A stretch of DNA of 5,761 bases from Dehalococcoidia bacterium (GTDB taxonomy: Bacteria > Chloroflexota > Dehalococcoidia > GIF9 > AB-539-J10). Below are positions 1 to 5,425 of the stretch, one piece after another. A program made the translations under genes and the position numbers. The notes beneath the pieces were generated by a model, which worked only from the letters and a program-made list of their open reading frames with translations, did no database searches and had not been told where the DNA came from. The stretch's first letter is position 1. Each line of letters starts with the position of its first letter. The stretch spans positions 1-5,761 of the forward strand of contig JAUWGN010000077.1 of the NCBI GenBank assembly GCA_030606385.1, in the 5' to 3' direction.

Positions 1-1
1 A

Positions 2-415
2 AATAGAACAGCCGCAGTGCGTATACCCGCATATGATATGACTAAACAGGGAGAACGAATAGAATTCCGTCCCCCGGATGCAACCTGCAACCCATATTTA
101 GCTTTGTCCGCTATGCTGATGGCAGGACTTGATGGAATAGAAGAAAATATAGACCCGTCTGCTGAAGGATTCGGTCCTTTCGAAGTAGATATTGCTGAAA
201 TGCCCAAAGAACAGCGCGCTAAAATCAAAGCCCTGCCAAACTGCTTAGAAAATGCCCTGGCTGCCTTGAAAATAGACCACGACTTTTTATTAGAGGGAGA
301 TGTGTTTACCAGTGACTTGATAGATGCCTGGATTGAATATAAGCTGAATAATGAGATAAACCCACTACGAGCAAGACCACACCCTTACGAATTCGAACTG
401 TACTCTGATATATAG
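2..415 (+). CDS. glnA: Glutamine synthetase, type I, C-terminal part (5' end outside window)
   Basis: This is the last 137 codons of a glutamine synthetase, which makes glutamine from glutamate, ammonia and ATP in the cytoplasm. The frame is already open at base 2, so the GTG at 17 is internal and not a start. Visible family signatures are N-R-x-A-A-V-R-I-P at the left edge, E-F-R-P-P-D followed by C-N-P-Y-L-A (active-site and subunit-interface region), M-L-M-A-G-L-D-G-I, and the terminal R-P-H-P-Y-E-F-E-L-Y. Type I enzymes form dodecamers. The position equivalent to the adenylylated tyrosine of enterobacterial enzymes (N-L-Y-D-L-P) reads D-I-A-E-M-P here, with Ala encoded at 194-196, so adenylylation control is unlikely. 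The gene ends 23 bp before the stop of a convergent small gene, and I see no strong terminator in that gap. The family call is firm; the subgroup is inferred. Confidence 0.95.
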   Translation, partial: NRTAAVRIPAYDMTKQGERIEFRPPDATCNPYLALSAMLMAGLDGIEENIDPSAEGFGPFEVDIAEMPKEQRAKIKALPNCLENALAALKIDHDFLLEGDVFTSDLIDAWIEYKLNNEINPLRARPHPYEFELYSDI

Positions 416-438
416 GGAGTACCGAAACCGGCGGCAGG

Positions 439-648
439 CTAACCTTTGCCATGCATTCTTATATTGCTAGTTATACTAATCTCTATGGGCTGACCGCACT
501 TAGGACATGAGATTCCCATAACCAAGGGCTTCTCCATCATCCTTTCCACAAGCGTCGTAACTATAGAATCTATGTTATCCAGCCGCTCATCTATCAGGTC
601 AAGACGCTTAATTAGCTGCTGGGCATCTAACTCTTCGGCACTTTCTAT
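439..648 (-). CDS. Small C-x-x-C protein with a non-canonical start codon
   Basis: This open frame of about 69 codons lies on the minus strand, ends in TAG and has no ATG, GTG or TTG near its 5' end. An in-frame TAA lies just upstream at 661-663. A good Shine-Dalgarno sequence, AAGGAG (657-662), is followed 8 bases later by ATA (646-648), or 5 bases later by ATC (649-651). The start is therefore either a rare codon or a mutated ATG. The protein begins with a charged, probably coiled-coil helix (E-E-L-D-A-Q-Q-L-I-K-R-L-D-L-I-D-E-R-L) and ends with S-C-P-K-C-G-Q-P, half of a zinc-ribbon-like knuckle. It follows the 106-residue gene in the same direction, with a palindromic repeat between them, so the two may be co-transcribed. 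No family is recognised. It could also be a decayed gene. Starts at the later ATG or GTG codons would remove most of the helix. Confidence 0.5.
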   Translation of the reverse strand: MESAEELDAQQLIKRLDLIDERLDNIDSIVTTLVERMMEKPLVMGISCPKCGQPIEISITSNIRMHGKG

Positions 649-662
649 GATTAACTCTCCTT

Positions 663-707
663 AATCCCCCTTAGTCCCCCTTTTCTAAAGGGGGATTTAG
701 AGGGATT
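663..707. repeat. Imperfect palindrome (REP/MITE-like), hairpin behind a stop codon
   Basis: The core is a perfect 8-bp inverted repeat, CCCCCTTT (676-683) and AAAGGGGG (687-694), with a 3-base loop. Pairing continues outward with a few mismatches to 663 and 707, giving a hairpin of about 45 nt. It begins one base after the stop of the minus-strand gene at 709. On the plus strand it is followed by five Ts (706-710), so it could terminate plus-strand transcription; on the minus strand there is no U-run. Short GC-rich palindromes of this kind are commonly dispersed repeats in bacterial genomes. Whether it is repeated elsewhere cannot be seen from this window. Confidence 0.7.
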
Positions 708-708
708 T

Positions 709-1029
709 TTATAAACCCTTCTCCACAACACCCAGCGCTTCTAGTTCATCTTTATCACGTTCCATCATCTTGTCTATTTGTTCCGATACAGTGCGCTCCA
801 GGTATTTACGAAATGCATCTCGCGCCGCCGGTGAATTACGCACTGCTTCCTTAGCGCTCTGCCATTCATCGCTAATTATCTCATTAATTTGCTCGGGACT
901 CATCGGCTCCTTGCCTTGCCAGATACTTTCCAGCCTGTCCAGAACCCGCTTCGTCATTGACCTCTTCAAACGATCAAGAGAAAAAACTTCCTCCCAGGCA
1001 TATTCTTGTTCCGCTTTTCCCTCAGCCAT
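709..1029 (-). CDS. Hypothetical 106-residue helical protein
   Basis: No family is recognised. The protein is rich in Glu, Lys, Arg and Asp, has no cysteine, signal peptide or membrane segment, and looks largely alpha-helical. A central P-M-S-P-E-Q-I-N-E-I-I-S-D-E-W segment is followed by an amphipathic stretch ending D-K-M-M-E-R-D-K-D-E-L-E-A-L. It is probably a soluble cytoplasmic protein. The ATG start at 1029 is supported by AGGAGGG (1038-1044) eight bases upstream and by a strong sigma70-like promoter, TTGACA-17-GATAAT (1074-1102), which would give a leader of roughly 40 bases. It is divergent from the EF-Tu-like gene and is followed in the same direction by the C-x-x-C ORF. Coding is well supported; function is unknown. 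Confidence 0.75.
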   Translation of the reverse strand: MAEGKAEQEYAWEEVFSLDRLKRSMTKRVLDRLESIWQGKEPMSPEQINEIISDEWQSAKEAVRNSPAARDAFRKYLERTVSEQIDKMMERDKDELEALGVVEKGL

Positions 1030-1073
1030 AATTTATTCCCTCCTATGCAGTATTATAATAACGATTAACGATT

Positions 1074-1102
1074 ATTATCGGTTTAACCGTGTGTCTTGTC
1101 AA
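1074..1102 (-). promoter_or_regulatory. Sigma70-type promoter for the 106-residue gene
   Basis: Read on the minus strand, TTGACA (1097-1102, perfect -35) is followed by a 17-base spacer and GATAAT (1074-1079, 5 of 6 to the -10 consensus). Transcription would begin around 1067. The spacer contains the short palindrome CGGTTTAACCG (1079-1089), and cgattaacgatta direct repeats lie just downstream, so a repressor site is possible. A TATAAT at 1052-1057 lies too close to the ribosome-binding site to be the better choice. Confidence 0.6.
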
Positions 1103-1106
1103 GATA

Positions 1107-1135
1107 TTGATTTACAGCGGCAAAAGATATACATT
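1107..1135 (+). promoter_or_regulatory. Possible promoter for the EF-Tu-like gene
   Basis: TTGATT (1107-1112), a 17-base spacer and TACATT (1130-1135) make a modest sigma70-like match. Transcription would start near 1142, giving a very short leader before the strong Shine-Dalgarno AGGGGGTG (1143-1150). The site lies only a few bases from the -35 of the divergent promoter, so the two may compete for polymerase. The match is weaker than that of the leftward promoter. Confidence 0.35.
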
Positions 1136-1157
1136 ATTTGTTAGGGGGTGATTAAAA

Positions 1158-1412
1158 ATGCCAGAAGTAGAAGTTGGGAATGTAACGGATTTTTTTGCCC
1201 AACCGGTAGTGGCTGGTATCGAACTAAGTGGCACGGTGAAGACAGGGGATAAGATCCATATTAAAGGCGCCACCACGGATATGGAACTTGTGGTAGAATC
1301 CATGCAAATTGACCGCGTAGATATCAGTACCGGCAAACCCGGCGACCTCATCGGCATAAAAGTTTCCGATAGGGCGAGGCGAGGCGACAAAGTTTACAAA
1401 GTTACTGAATAG
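1158..1412 (+). CDS. EF-Tu domain II-like mini-protein (translation elongation factor-like)
   Basis: This 84-residue protein consists essentially of one translation-factor beta-barrel (EF-Tu/SelB domain II type) without a GTPase domain. The diagnostic pattern is I-E-L-S-G-T-V-K-T-G-D-K-I-H-I-K-G (about residues 21-37), then V-E-S-M-Q-I-D (about 46-52), and a terminal K-P-G-D-L-I-G-I-K-V with R-R-G-D-K-V-Y-K-V. The G-x-V-x-x-G-D and P-G-D turns match the barrel of elongation factors. Such stand-alone proteins occur in archaea and some bacteria and are annotated only as elongation factor-like; as I recall, they often sit near U32 peptidases, but no such gene is seen here. The ATG at 1158 has a strong ribosome-binding site (AGGGGGTG, 7-base spacer). 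The 3' end overlaps convergent ribH by 11 bp. The fold assignment is good; the role is unknown. Confidence 0.85.
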   Translation: MPEVEVGNVTDFFAQPVVAGIELSGTVKTGDKIHIKGATTDMELVVESMQIDRVDISTGKPGDLIGIKVSDRARRGDKVYKVTE

Positions 1413-1869
1413 CCTTCACTAAGTTGGCCATTTCAATGGCTTCCATAGCAGCGAGGAAGCCTCGGTTGCCTTCTTTTGCTCCTGCCCTCTGAATAGCCTG
1501 CTCCAGAGTATCAGCGGTGATTATGCCCTGTATCACCGGTAGTCCGGTATCTAAAGTGACTCGCCCGATTCCTCTAGTTGCCTCAGCAGATATATATTCA
1601 AAGTGTGGTGTGCCACCACGAATTACGGCGCCAAGGCATATTATGGCGTCGTATTTACCGCTCTGCGCCAATTTCTTAGCTATCAGTGGAATTTCAAAAC
1701 AACCTGGCGTCCAGGCAATATCAATATTTCCTTCCTCAACACCATGACGCAGCAGCGCATCCTTCATCCCCTCTAACAACCTGGTGGTTATCATCTCGTT
1801 AAACCGAGAAACAACAACGCCAAATTTCAGCCCCTTGCCTACCAGTATTCCTTCATAACGACTAGCCAT
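1402..1869 (-). CDS. ribH: 6,7-dimethyl-8-ribityllumazine synthase
   Basis: RibH condenses 5-amino-6-ribitylamino-uracil with 3,4-dihydroxy-2-butanone 4-phosphate to lumazine, the penultimate step of riboflavin synthesis, in the cytoplasm; the family often forms 60-mer capsids. Seen in order are V-V-V-S-R-F-N near the N-terminus (substrate-binding loop), P-G-C-F-E-I-P, L-G-A-V-I-R-G-G-T-P-H-F with the catalytic His at about residue 89, and Q-R-A-G-A-K-E-G-N-R-G with the phosphate-contacting Arg. At about 155 residues it is full length. Two ATGs are adjacent; GGAGG at 1876-1880 lies 3 bases from the first (1872) and 6 from the second (1869), so the second is preferred. The start overlaps the ribBA stop by 8 bases, implying translational coupling. 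It is the last gene of the operon, and its end overlaps the convergent EF-Tu-like gene. Confidence 0.96.
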   Translation of the reverse strand: MASRYEGILVGKGLKFGVVVSRFNEMITTRLLEGMKDALLRHGVEEGNIDIAWTPGCFEIPLIAKKLAQSGKYDAIICLGAVIRGGTPHFEYISAEATRGIGRVTLDTGLPVIQGIITADTLEQAIQRAGAKEGNRGFLAAMEAIEMANLVKAIQ

Positions 1870-3076
1870 CATCTACCTCCTTTATATCGAGCAAATGTCC
1901 CAGCTTTTCTTGCTTGGTCTTTAAGTAATTGACATTGATCGGATTAGGGGAAATTATCAAGGGAACAATTTCCACTATTTTGAGTCCATAACTTTCCAAC
2001 CCAACTACCTTCTTAGGATCGTTGGTAAGCAGCCTTATTTTATGTAAACCTAAATCGGCTAAGATCTGAGCCCCAATGCCATAATCCCTTAAATCAGGCG
2101 CAAAACCTAAAGCTAAGTTAGCCTCAACGGTGTCCAAACCCTGGTCCTGAAGCGCATAAGCGCGAAGTTTGTTATGAAATCCAATCCCTCTCCCCTCCTG
2201 CCTCATGTACAAAAATACCCCCCTGCCTTCTCCAGAGATTTTCTGCATTGCTAACTTGATTTGCTCACCACAGTCGCACCTCAAGCTTTCGAAAACGTCA
2301 CCGGTAAGACATTCACTATGAACACGCACCAATACTGGCTCATCCCCCGATACATCTCCCTTAACCAGGGCAATATGCTCTGCAGGGTCAACAATGGATT
2401 TATAAGCTACAGCCACAAATTCACCATATTTGGTGGGCAATTTGGCTTCAGTTACCTTTTGAATCAGCTTTTCATGGCGGTGTCGATAAGCAATAAGCTC
2501 CGCTATGGAGATAATCTTCAAGCTATACTTCTCAGCCATAGCTTCAAGTTCTGGCAACGTCGCCATATGCCCATCCTCAACCATAATCTCACAGATAACA
2601 CCGGCAGGATAGCACCCGGCGAGTTTAGCCAGGTCCACAATGGCTTCAGTATGCCCGGCTCTCACCAATACTCCACCTTCTCTAGCACGAATAGGAAACA
2701 CATGCCCCGGCTGAACCAAATCTTCAGGCTTGGTATCAGGGTCAAGCACCGCTTTTATAGTTTGTGCCCGGTCGAAAGCGGAAATCCCCGTGGATACCTT
2801 ATCTTTCGCTTCAATAGACACCGTGAACGCAGTCGAGTATCTTGAAGTATTGTGCTGAACCATTAATGGTATTCTCAATTCATCCAGCTTTTGCCCGATG
2901 ATGGGAAGGCAAATCAATCCCCGGCCATGTTTAGCCATAAAATTTATCGCTTCAGGAGTGACTTTCTCCGCAGCCATGGCTAAATCACCCTCATTCTCCC
3001 GCGACTCATCATCGATGATGATTACCACCCTACCCGCCTTTATATCTTCAATTGCCTCAGTAATGGAAGCTAACAT
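1862..3076 (-). CDS. ribBA: Bifunctional DHBP synthase / GTP cyclohydrolase II
   Basis: This fusion supplies both entry points of riboflavin synthesis. The N-terminal RibB half turns ribulose 5-phosphate into 3,4-dihydroxy-2-butanone 4-phosphate plus formate. The C-terminal RibA half opens GTP to the diaminopyrimidine. RibB signatures are D-D-E-S-R-E-N-E-G-D-L (acidic metal site, about residues 22-32), G-R-G-L-I-C-L, S-T-G-I-S-A-F-D-R-A, P-G-H-V-F-P and R-A-G-H-T-E-A. RibA begins near residue 215 and carries the zinc cysteines in E-C-L-T-G-D-V-F-E-S-L-R-C-D-C-G, then R-Q-E-G-R-G-I-G, D-L-R-D-Y-G-I-G-A-Q-I-L and N-Y-L-x-T-K-x-x-K-L-G-H-L-L. Both halves look active. I chose ATG 3076 (404 residues) because its N-terminus, M-L-A-S-I-T-E-A-I-E-D, matches the family and GAGG lies 8 bases upstream. 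ATG 3103 and TTG 3121 are in frame and would overlap the ribE end. Confidence 0.96.
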   Translation of the reverse strand: MLASITEAIEDIKAGRVVIIIDDESRENEGDLAMAAEKVTPEAINFMAKHGRGLICLPIIGQKLDELRIPLMVQHNTSRYSTAFTVSIEAKDKVSTGISAFDRAQTIKAVLDPDTKPEDLVQPGHVFPIRAREGGVLVRAGHTEAIVDLAKLAGCYPAGVICEIMVEDGHMATLPELEAMAEKYSLKIISIAELIAYRHRHEKLIQKVTEAKLPTKYGEFVAVAYKSIVDPAEHIALVKGDVSGDEPVLVRVHSECLTGDVFESLRCDCGEQIKLAMQKISGEGRGVFLYMRQEGRGIGFHNKLRAYALQDQGLDTVEANLALGFAPDLRDYGIGAQILADLGLHKIRLLTNDPKKVVGLESYGLKIVEIVPLIISPNPINVNYLKTKQEKLGHLLDIKEVDDG

Positions 3077-3086
3077 ACCACGTGCC

Positions 3087-3713
3087 TCACTTTGTAAATC
3101 CATATTCTTCAAGCAGGTCAAAAGTCAAATTTCTACCTGCCCTTTTATTGATTCGCTCCAGGTATCTGGCGATAACATCCACCTCTACATTAACTGCACT
3201 ACCAGGCCTCTTCTCACCCAGAATAGTGTGTTCAATTGTATAAGCTACTAAAGAACTAGAAAAGGAAAAATCGTCAACATCGACAACGGTAAGACTAATG
3301 CCATCGACAGCAATAAAACCCTTTTCAGCAACATATGACATCAATTCTGACGGTACCGCAATCCGCACAATGCTTGAATCTTTTTGAGGAGTCATCGAAA
3401 TCACCCTCCCCACATCATCAACATGTCCCAATACCAGATGACCACCAACACGTCCCCCCATTGTCAAGGCTCTTTCCAGGTTCACATGGTCACCATAGCG
3501 AAGCTCACCAAGATTGGTGCAATTCAATGTCTCAGGCATAACGTCAACACTAAACCCATCATCATTCAAAGAAGCTACTGTCAAACAAGCCCCGTTAACC
3601 GCTATGCTATCGCCAGGTTTGGTCCCCTGAAGCACCTTCTCGGCTGCAATAACCAGGCGATTCGCGTCCGCTTCCCTGACAGTACCAATTTCTTCTACTA
3701 TACCGGTAAACAT
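3087..3713 (-). CDS. ribE: Riboflavin synthase, alpha subunit
   Basis: RibE dismutates two molecules of 6,7-dimethyl-8-ribityllumazine to riboflavin and the pyrimidine precursor, the last step of the pathway; the enzyme is normally a homotrimer. The 208-residue protein has the two tandem lumazine-binding barrels expected: the first opens with M-F-T-G-I-V-E-E-I-G and contains V-N-G-A-C-L-T-V (39-46); the second contains G-G-H-L-V-L-G-H-V-D (90-99) and V-D-G-I-S-L-T-V (136-143). The Cys in the first motif is the conserved active-site one. Length is normal. The ATG at 3713 lies four bases after the ribD stop, with AAGGG (3721-3725) seven bases upstream inside the ribD 3' end, so translation is probably coupled. 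The stop is 10 bases ahead of the preferred ribBA start. Confidence 0.96.
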   Translation of the reverse strand: MFTGIVEEIGTVREADANRLVIAAEKVLQGTKPGDSIAVNGACLTVASLNDDGFSVDVMPETLNCTNLGELRYGDHVNLERALTMGGRVGGHLVLGHVDDVGRVISMTPQKDSSIVRIAVPSELMSYVAEKGFIAVDGISLTVVDVDDFSFSSSLVAYTIEHTILGEKRPGSAVNVEVDVIARYLERINKRAGRNLTFDLLEEYGFTK

Positions 3714-3717
3714 CTCT

Positions 3718-4827
3718 TCACCCTTCTACATATCCACTGACCAATATATTATCGCCAAAGCTTTTGACGTCAACCCGGCTTAGATGATGAGCCTCAATCA
3801 AGGAGTCAACTCCATTCCCGCCTACCGCCGCTCTAGCCCCATCACCACCAATAACAATCGGCGAAATAAACACCAGAACTTTATCCACTAAATGGCCATC
3901 AAAAAATGACCCGAGCAGAGCACTCCCTCCTTCCACCAGCACACTGACTATCCCACGCTTTGCTATTACCTTGGATAACTCCCTCACATCTACCTTCCTC
4001 TCTTTTGCCGGTAATTCCAGTACTTCAACACCAGCCTGGATAAACTTTTCCTTTTTCTCGATATCCATAGGTTTCACCGTGGCAATCAAAGTTTCGCCAG
4101 GTTGCCTGAGAACATCGGCATCTAACGGCGTTCTTCCTTTACTATCAACAATTATCCGCAATGGCTGGGATTTCGTATTGCCACCTTTCCCACAGCAACC
4201 ACGGGCAGTAAGACGTGGGTTATCAATAAGCACAGTATTTACCCCGATCACTATAGCGTCCACTATATGCCGCACACTGTGCACATATTTCCTTGCCTCC
4301 TCGTTGCTGATCCACTTAGATTGATTGGACCTCGTGGCGATCTTTCCATCAAGGCTCATGGCAAATTTAGCAATGCAGAATGGCAAGCTCGTGGTGATAA
4401 ATTTAATGTAGGCTTCACTTATTTTCTGAGCTTCTTGCTGGCGTTCACCGACATAAGTTCTAATGCCTGCTTTGTTTAGCTCTTCTACTCCATTCCCTGA
4501 GACCATGGGATTAGGATCAAGCAAAGCTATATGGACTTCTTCTATGCCAGCGTTGATTATCGCTTGTGTGCACGGCGGTGTTTTCCCATAATGGCAGCAG
4601 GGTTCCAGAGTAACATACATAGTAGCTCCCCGTGCCTTTTCTCCAGCCTGGCGGAGCGCCATCGTCTCAGCGTGAGGCAAACCAGCAGGCTGTGTATGTC
4701 CCACACCAACCAGAGTACCACCCTTAACCACTACCGCCCCTACCGCTGGATTCGGACTGGTATATCCCAGAGCTAACCTGGCTAGACAGAGAGCACATCC
4801 CATATAGTCTTCGGGTGATGCCATCAT
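3718..4827 (-). CDS. ribD: Bifunctional riboflavin deaminase / reductase
   Basis: RibD performs the second and third steps after GTP cyclohydrolase II: deamination of the pyrimidine ring, then NADPH-dependent reduction of the ribose side chain. The N-terminal deaminase domain (about 1-125) begins Y-T-S-P-N-P-A-V-G-A-V-V-V and shows the zinc site H-A-E (His52, Glu54) and P-C-C-H-Y-G-K-T-P-P-C (Cys77, Cys86). The reductase domain follows from about 150, with K-F-A-M-S-L-D-G-K-I-A-T, V-D-A-I-V-I-G-V-N-T-V-x-x-D-N-P-R-L-T-A-R, and V-E-G-G-S-A-L-L-G-S-F. At 369 residues it is complete. The ATG at 4827 has AGGAG (4834-4838) six bases upstream; a second ATG follows immediately but is less well spaced. 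The start touches the TAG of the broken dcd gene, so ribD is now effectively the first working gene of the operon. Confidence 0.96.
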   Translation of the reverse strand: MMASPEDYMGCALCLARLALGYTSPNPAVGAVVVKGGTLVGVGHTQPAGLPHAETMALRQAGEKARGATMYVTLEPCCHYGKTPPCTQAIINAGIEEVHIALLDPNPMVSGNGVEELNKAGIRTYVGERQQEAQKISEAYIKFITTSLPFCIAKFAMSLDGKIATRSNQSKWISNEEARKYVHSVRHIVDAIVIGVNTVLIDNPRLTARGCCGKGGNTKSQPLRIIVDSKGRTPLDADVLRQPGETLIATVKPMDIEKKEKFIQAGVEVLELPAKERKVDVRELSKVIAKRGIVSVLVEGGSALLGSFFDGHLVDKVLVFISPIVIGGDGARAAVGGNGVDSLIEAHHLSRVDVKSFGDNILVSGYVEG

Positions 4828-5155
4828 CTAACGCTCCTGGAAATCCTTAAAGTACCTGCTCGCCATGGGCTCAGCTTGCTCCTGATACTTGCTCCGCAAC
4901 CCAGATGAACCATAAACCCTTTCTGCAGGTGAAGTCAAGCGAAGTTTCGCCACCAATTTCCACCAGCTCGGTTACATCATCCATGTCCTGTTTGACATCA
5001 GTATAAAAAGAATGACGACGAGTTTCAAACCCGAGGAGTTTCTTGTCCAGATGTATATCAACGCTCGCTGGCTGAATGCAATTTGGGTCAGGAGGCTCAA
5101 TGGCTGTCCTCCCTCTAGCTATCACCTCTTCAATCGTGCGGTCGTTGAGTACCAT
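4828..5155 (-). pseudogene. dcd: dCTP deaminase gene with internal deletion and frame change
   Basis: Intact Dcd (roughly 180-190 residues) deaminates dCTP to dUTP for dTTP synthesis. Here the N-terminal part is clear from the ATG at 5155: M-V-L-N-D-R-T-I, C-I-Q-P-A-S-V-D-I-H-L-D-K-K-L-L-G-F and D-V-K-Q-D-M-D-D-V-T-E-L-V-E-I (about 67 residues). That frame then loses similarity and stops at 4871. In another frame, from about 4944 to the TAG at 4828, the text T-S-P-A-E-R-V-Y-G-S-S-G-L-R-S-K-Y-Q-E-Q followed by S-R-Y-F-K-D-F resembles the family C-terminus. About 80 central codons, including the catalytic S-S-L-x-R-x-G region, are missing, so the product cannot be active. A GTG at 5179 would add eight residues. 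The TAG is directly adjacent to the ribD ATG, indicating former operon membership. An assembly error is the main alternative. Confidence 0.75.
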
Positions 5156-5316
5156 AGCTTCAGTCAAGCATTCTAGCACCCGCCTTCACAAAACTGCAAA
5201 CAAAGCAAATTTACCTGGAGATAGCTTCGGTGCAGCAGCGCAGGTTATCAATTATTTATTGAGTTCAAATTAAGGAGGGGCAATCTATTTTGCAGGCTGG
5301 TGAAAAACTAAAGAAT

Positions 5317-5388
5317 TTACCTTCGTCTTATAGCTTGCAAAAACTCGTCTTCGGCAATGCCAAGCTGCTTGAGGATGTCTGAAGTCCC
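5317..5388 (-). pseudogene. Possible HicA-type toxin C-terminal remnant
   Basis: Behind hicB, on the same strand, 23 codons read G-T-S-D-I-L-K-Q-L-G-I-A-E-D-E-F-L-Q-A-I-R-R-R before a TAA. This resembles the last helix of HicA/YcfA-type mRNA interferases, whose C-termini commonly run G-T-L-x-x-I-L-K-Q-A-G-I-x-x-E-E-F. There is no start codon; an in-frame TAA (5389-5391) and the palindromic repeat lie immediately upstream, where the body of the toxin, including its catalytic histidine, would be. It therefore looks like a truncated toxin gene left beside its antitoxin. The match is short and made by eye, so chance similarity is possible. Confidence 0.4.
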
Positions 5389-5390
5389 TT

Positions 5391-5422
5391 AACCACCTCT
5401 CTAGCCTTAAGGGGAGGTAGTT
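5391..5422. repeat. Palindromic repeat directly behind hicB
   Basis: The arms AACCACCTC (5391-5399) and GAGGTAGTT (5414-5422) pair with one mismatch, and pairing continues into the loop with some G-T pairs. A CCTTAAGG palindrome (5405-5412) sits inside. The element starts three bases after the hicB stop and separates hicB from the HicA-like remnant. It lacks a U-run on the minus strand, so it is more likely a dispersed palindrome than a classic terminator. It is similar in style, but not in sequence, to the hairpin at 663-707. Confidence 0.6.
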
Positions 5423-5425
5423 TCG

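Noticed and set aside
770..1144. Plus-strand open frame across the 106-residue gene and the divergent promoter
   Set aside because: It is the antisense shadow of a gene with good start signals, and it would run through the promoter region.
2261..2845. Long plus-strand open frame (194 codons) opposite ribBA
   Set aside because: It lies wholly antisense to a gene with two clear enzyme domains, has no convincing ribosome-binding site, and its translation resembles no protein family.
5076..5273. Plus-strand ORF over the dcd start and leader
   Set aside because: It is antisense to the recognisable Dcd N-terminus, and its product is low in information and resembles no protein.
5156..5316. FMN riboswitch in the leader of the dcd-rib operon
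   Set aside because: None of the conserved RFN boxes could be recognised by eye on the minus strand.
5290..5382. 30-codon plus-strand ORF with a strong AAGGAGGGG and a TTG start
   Set aside because: The Shine-Dalgarno match is good, but the ORF is very short, antisense to the HicA-like remnant, and its product resembles nothing; a chance match is more likely.
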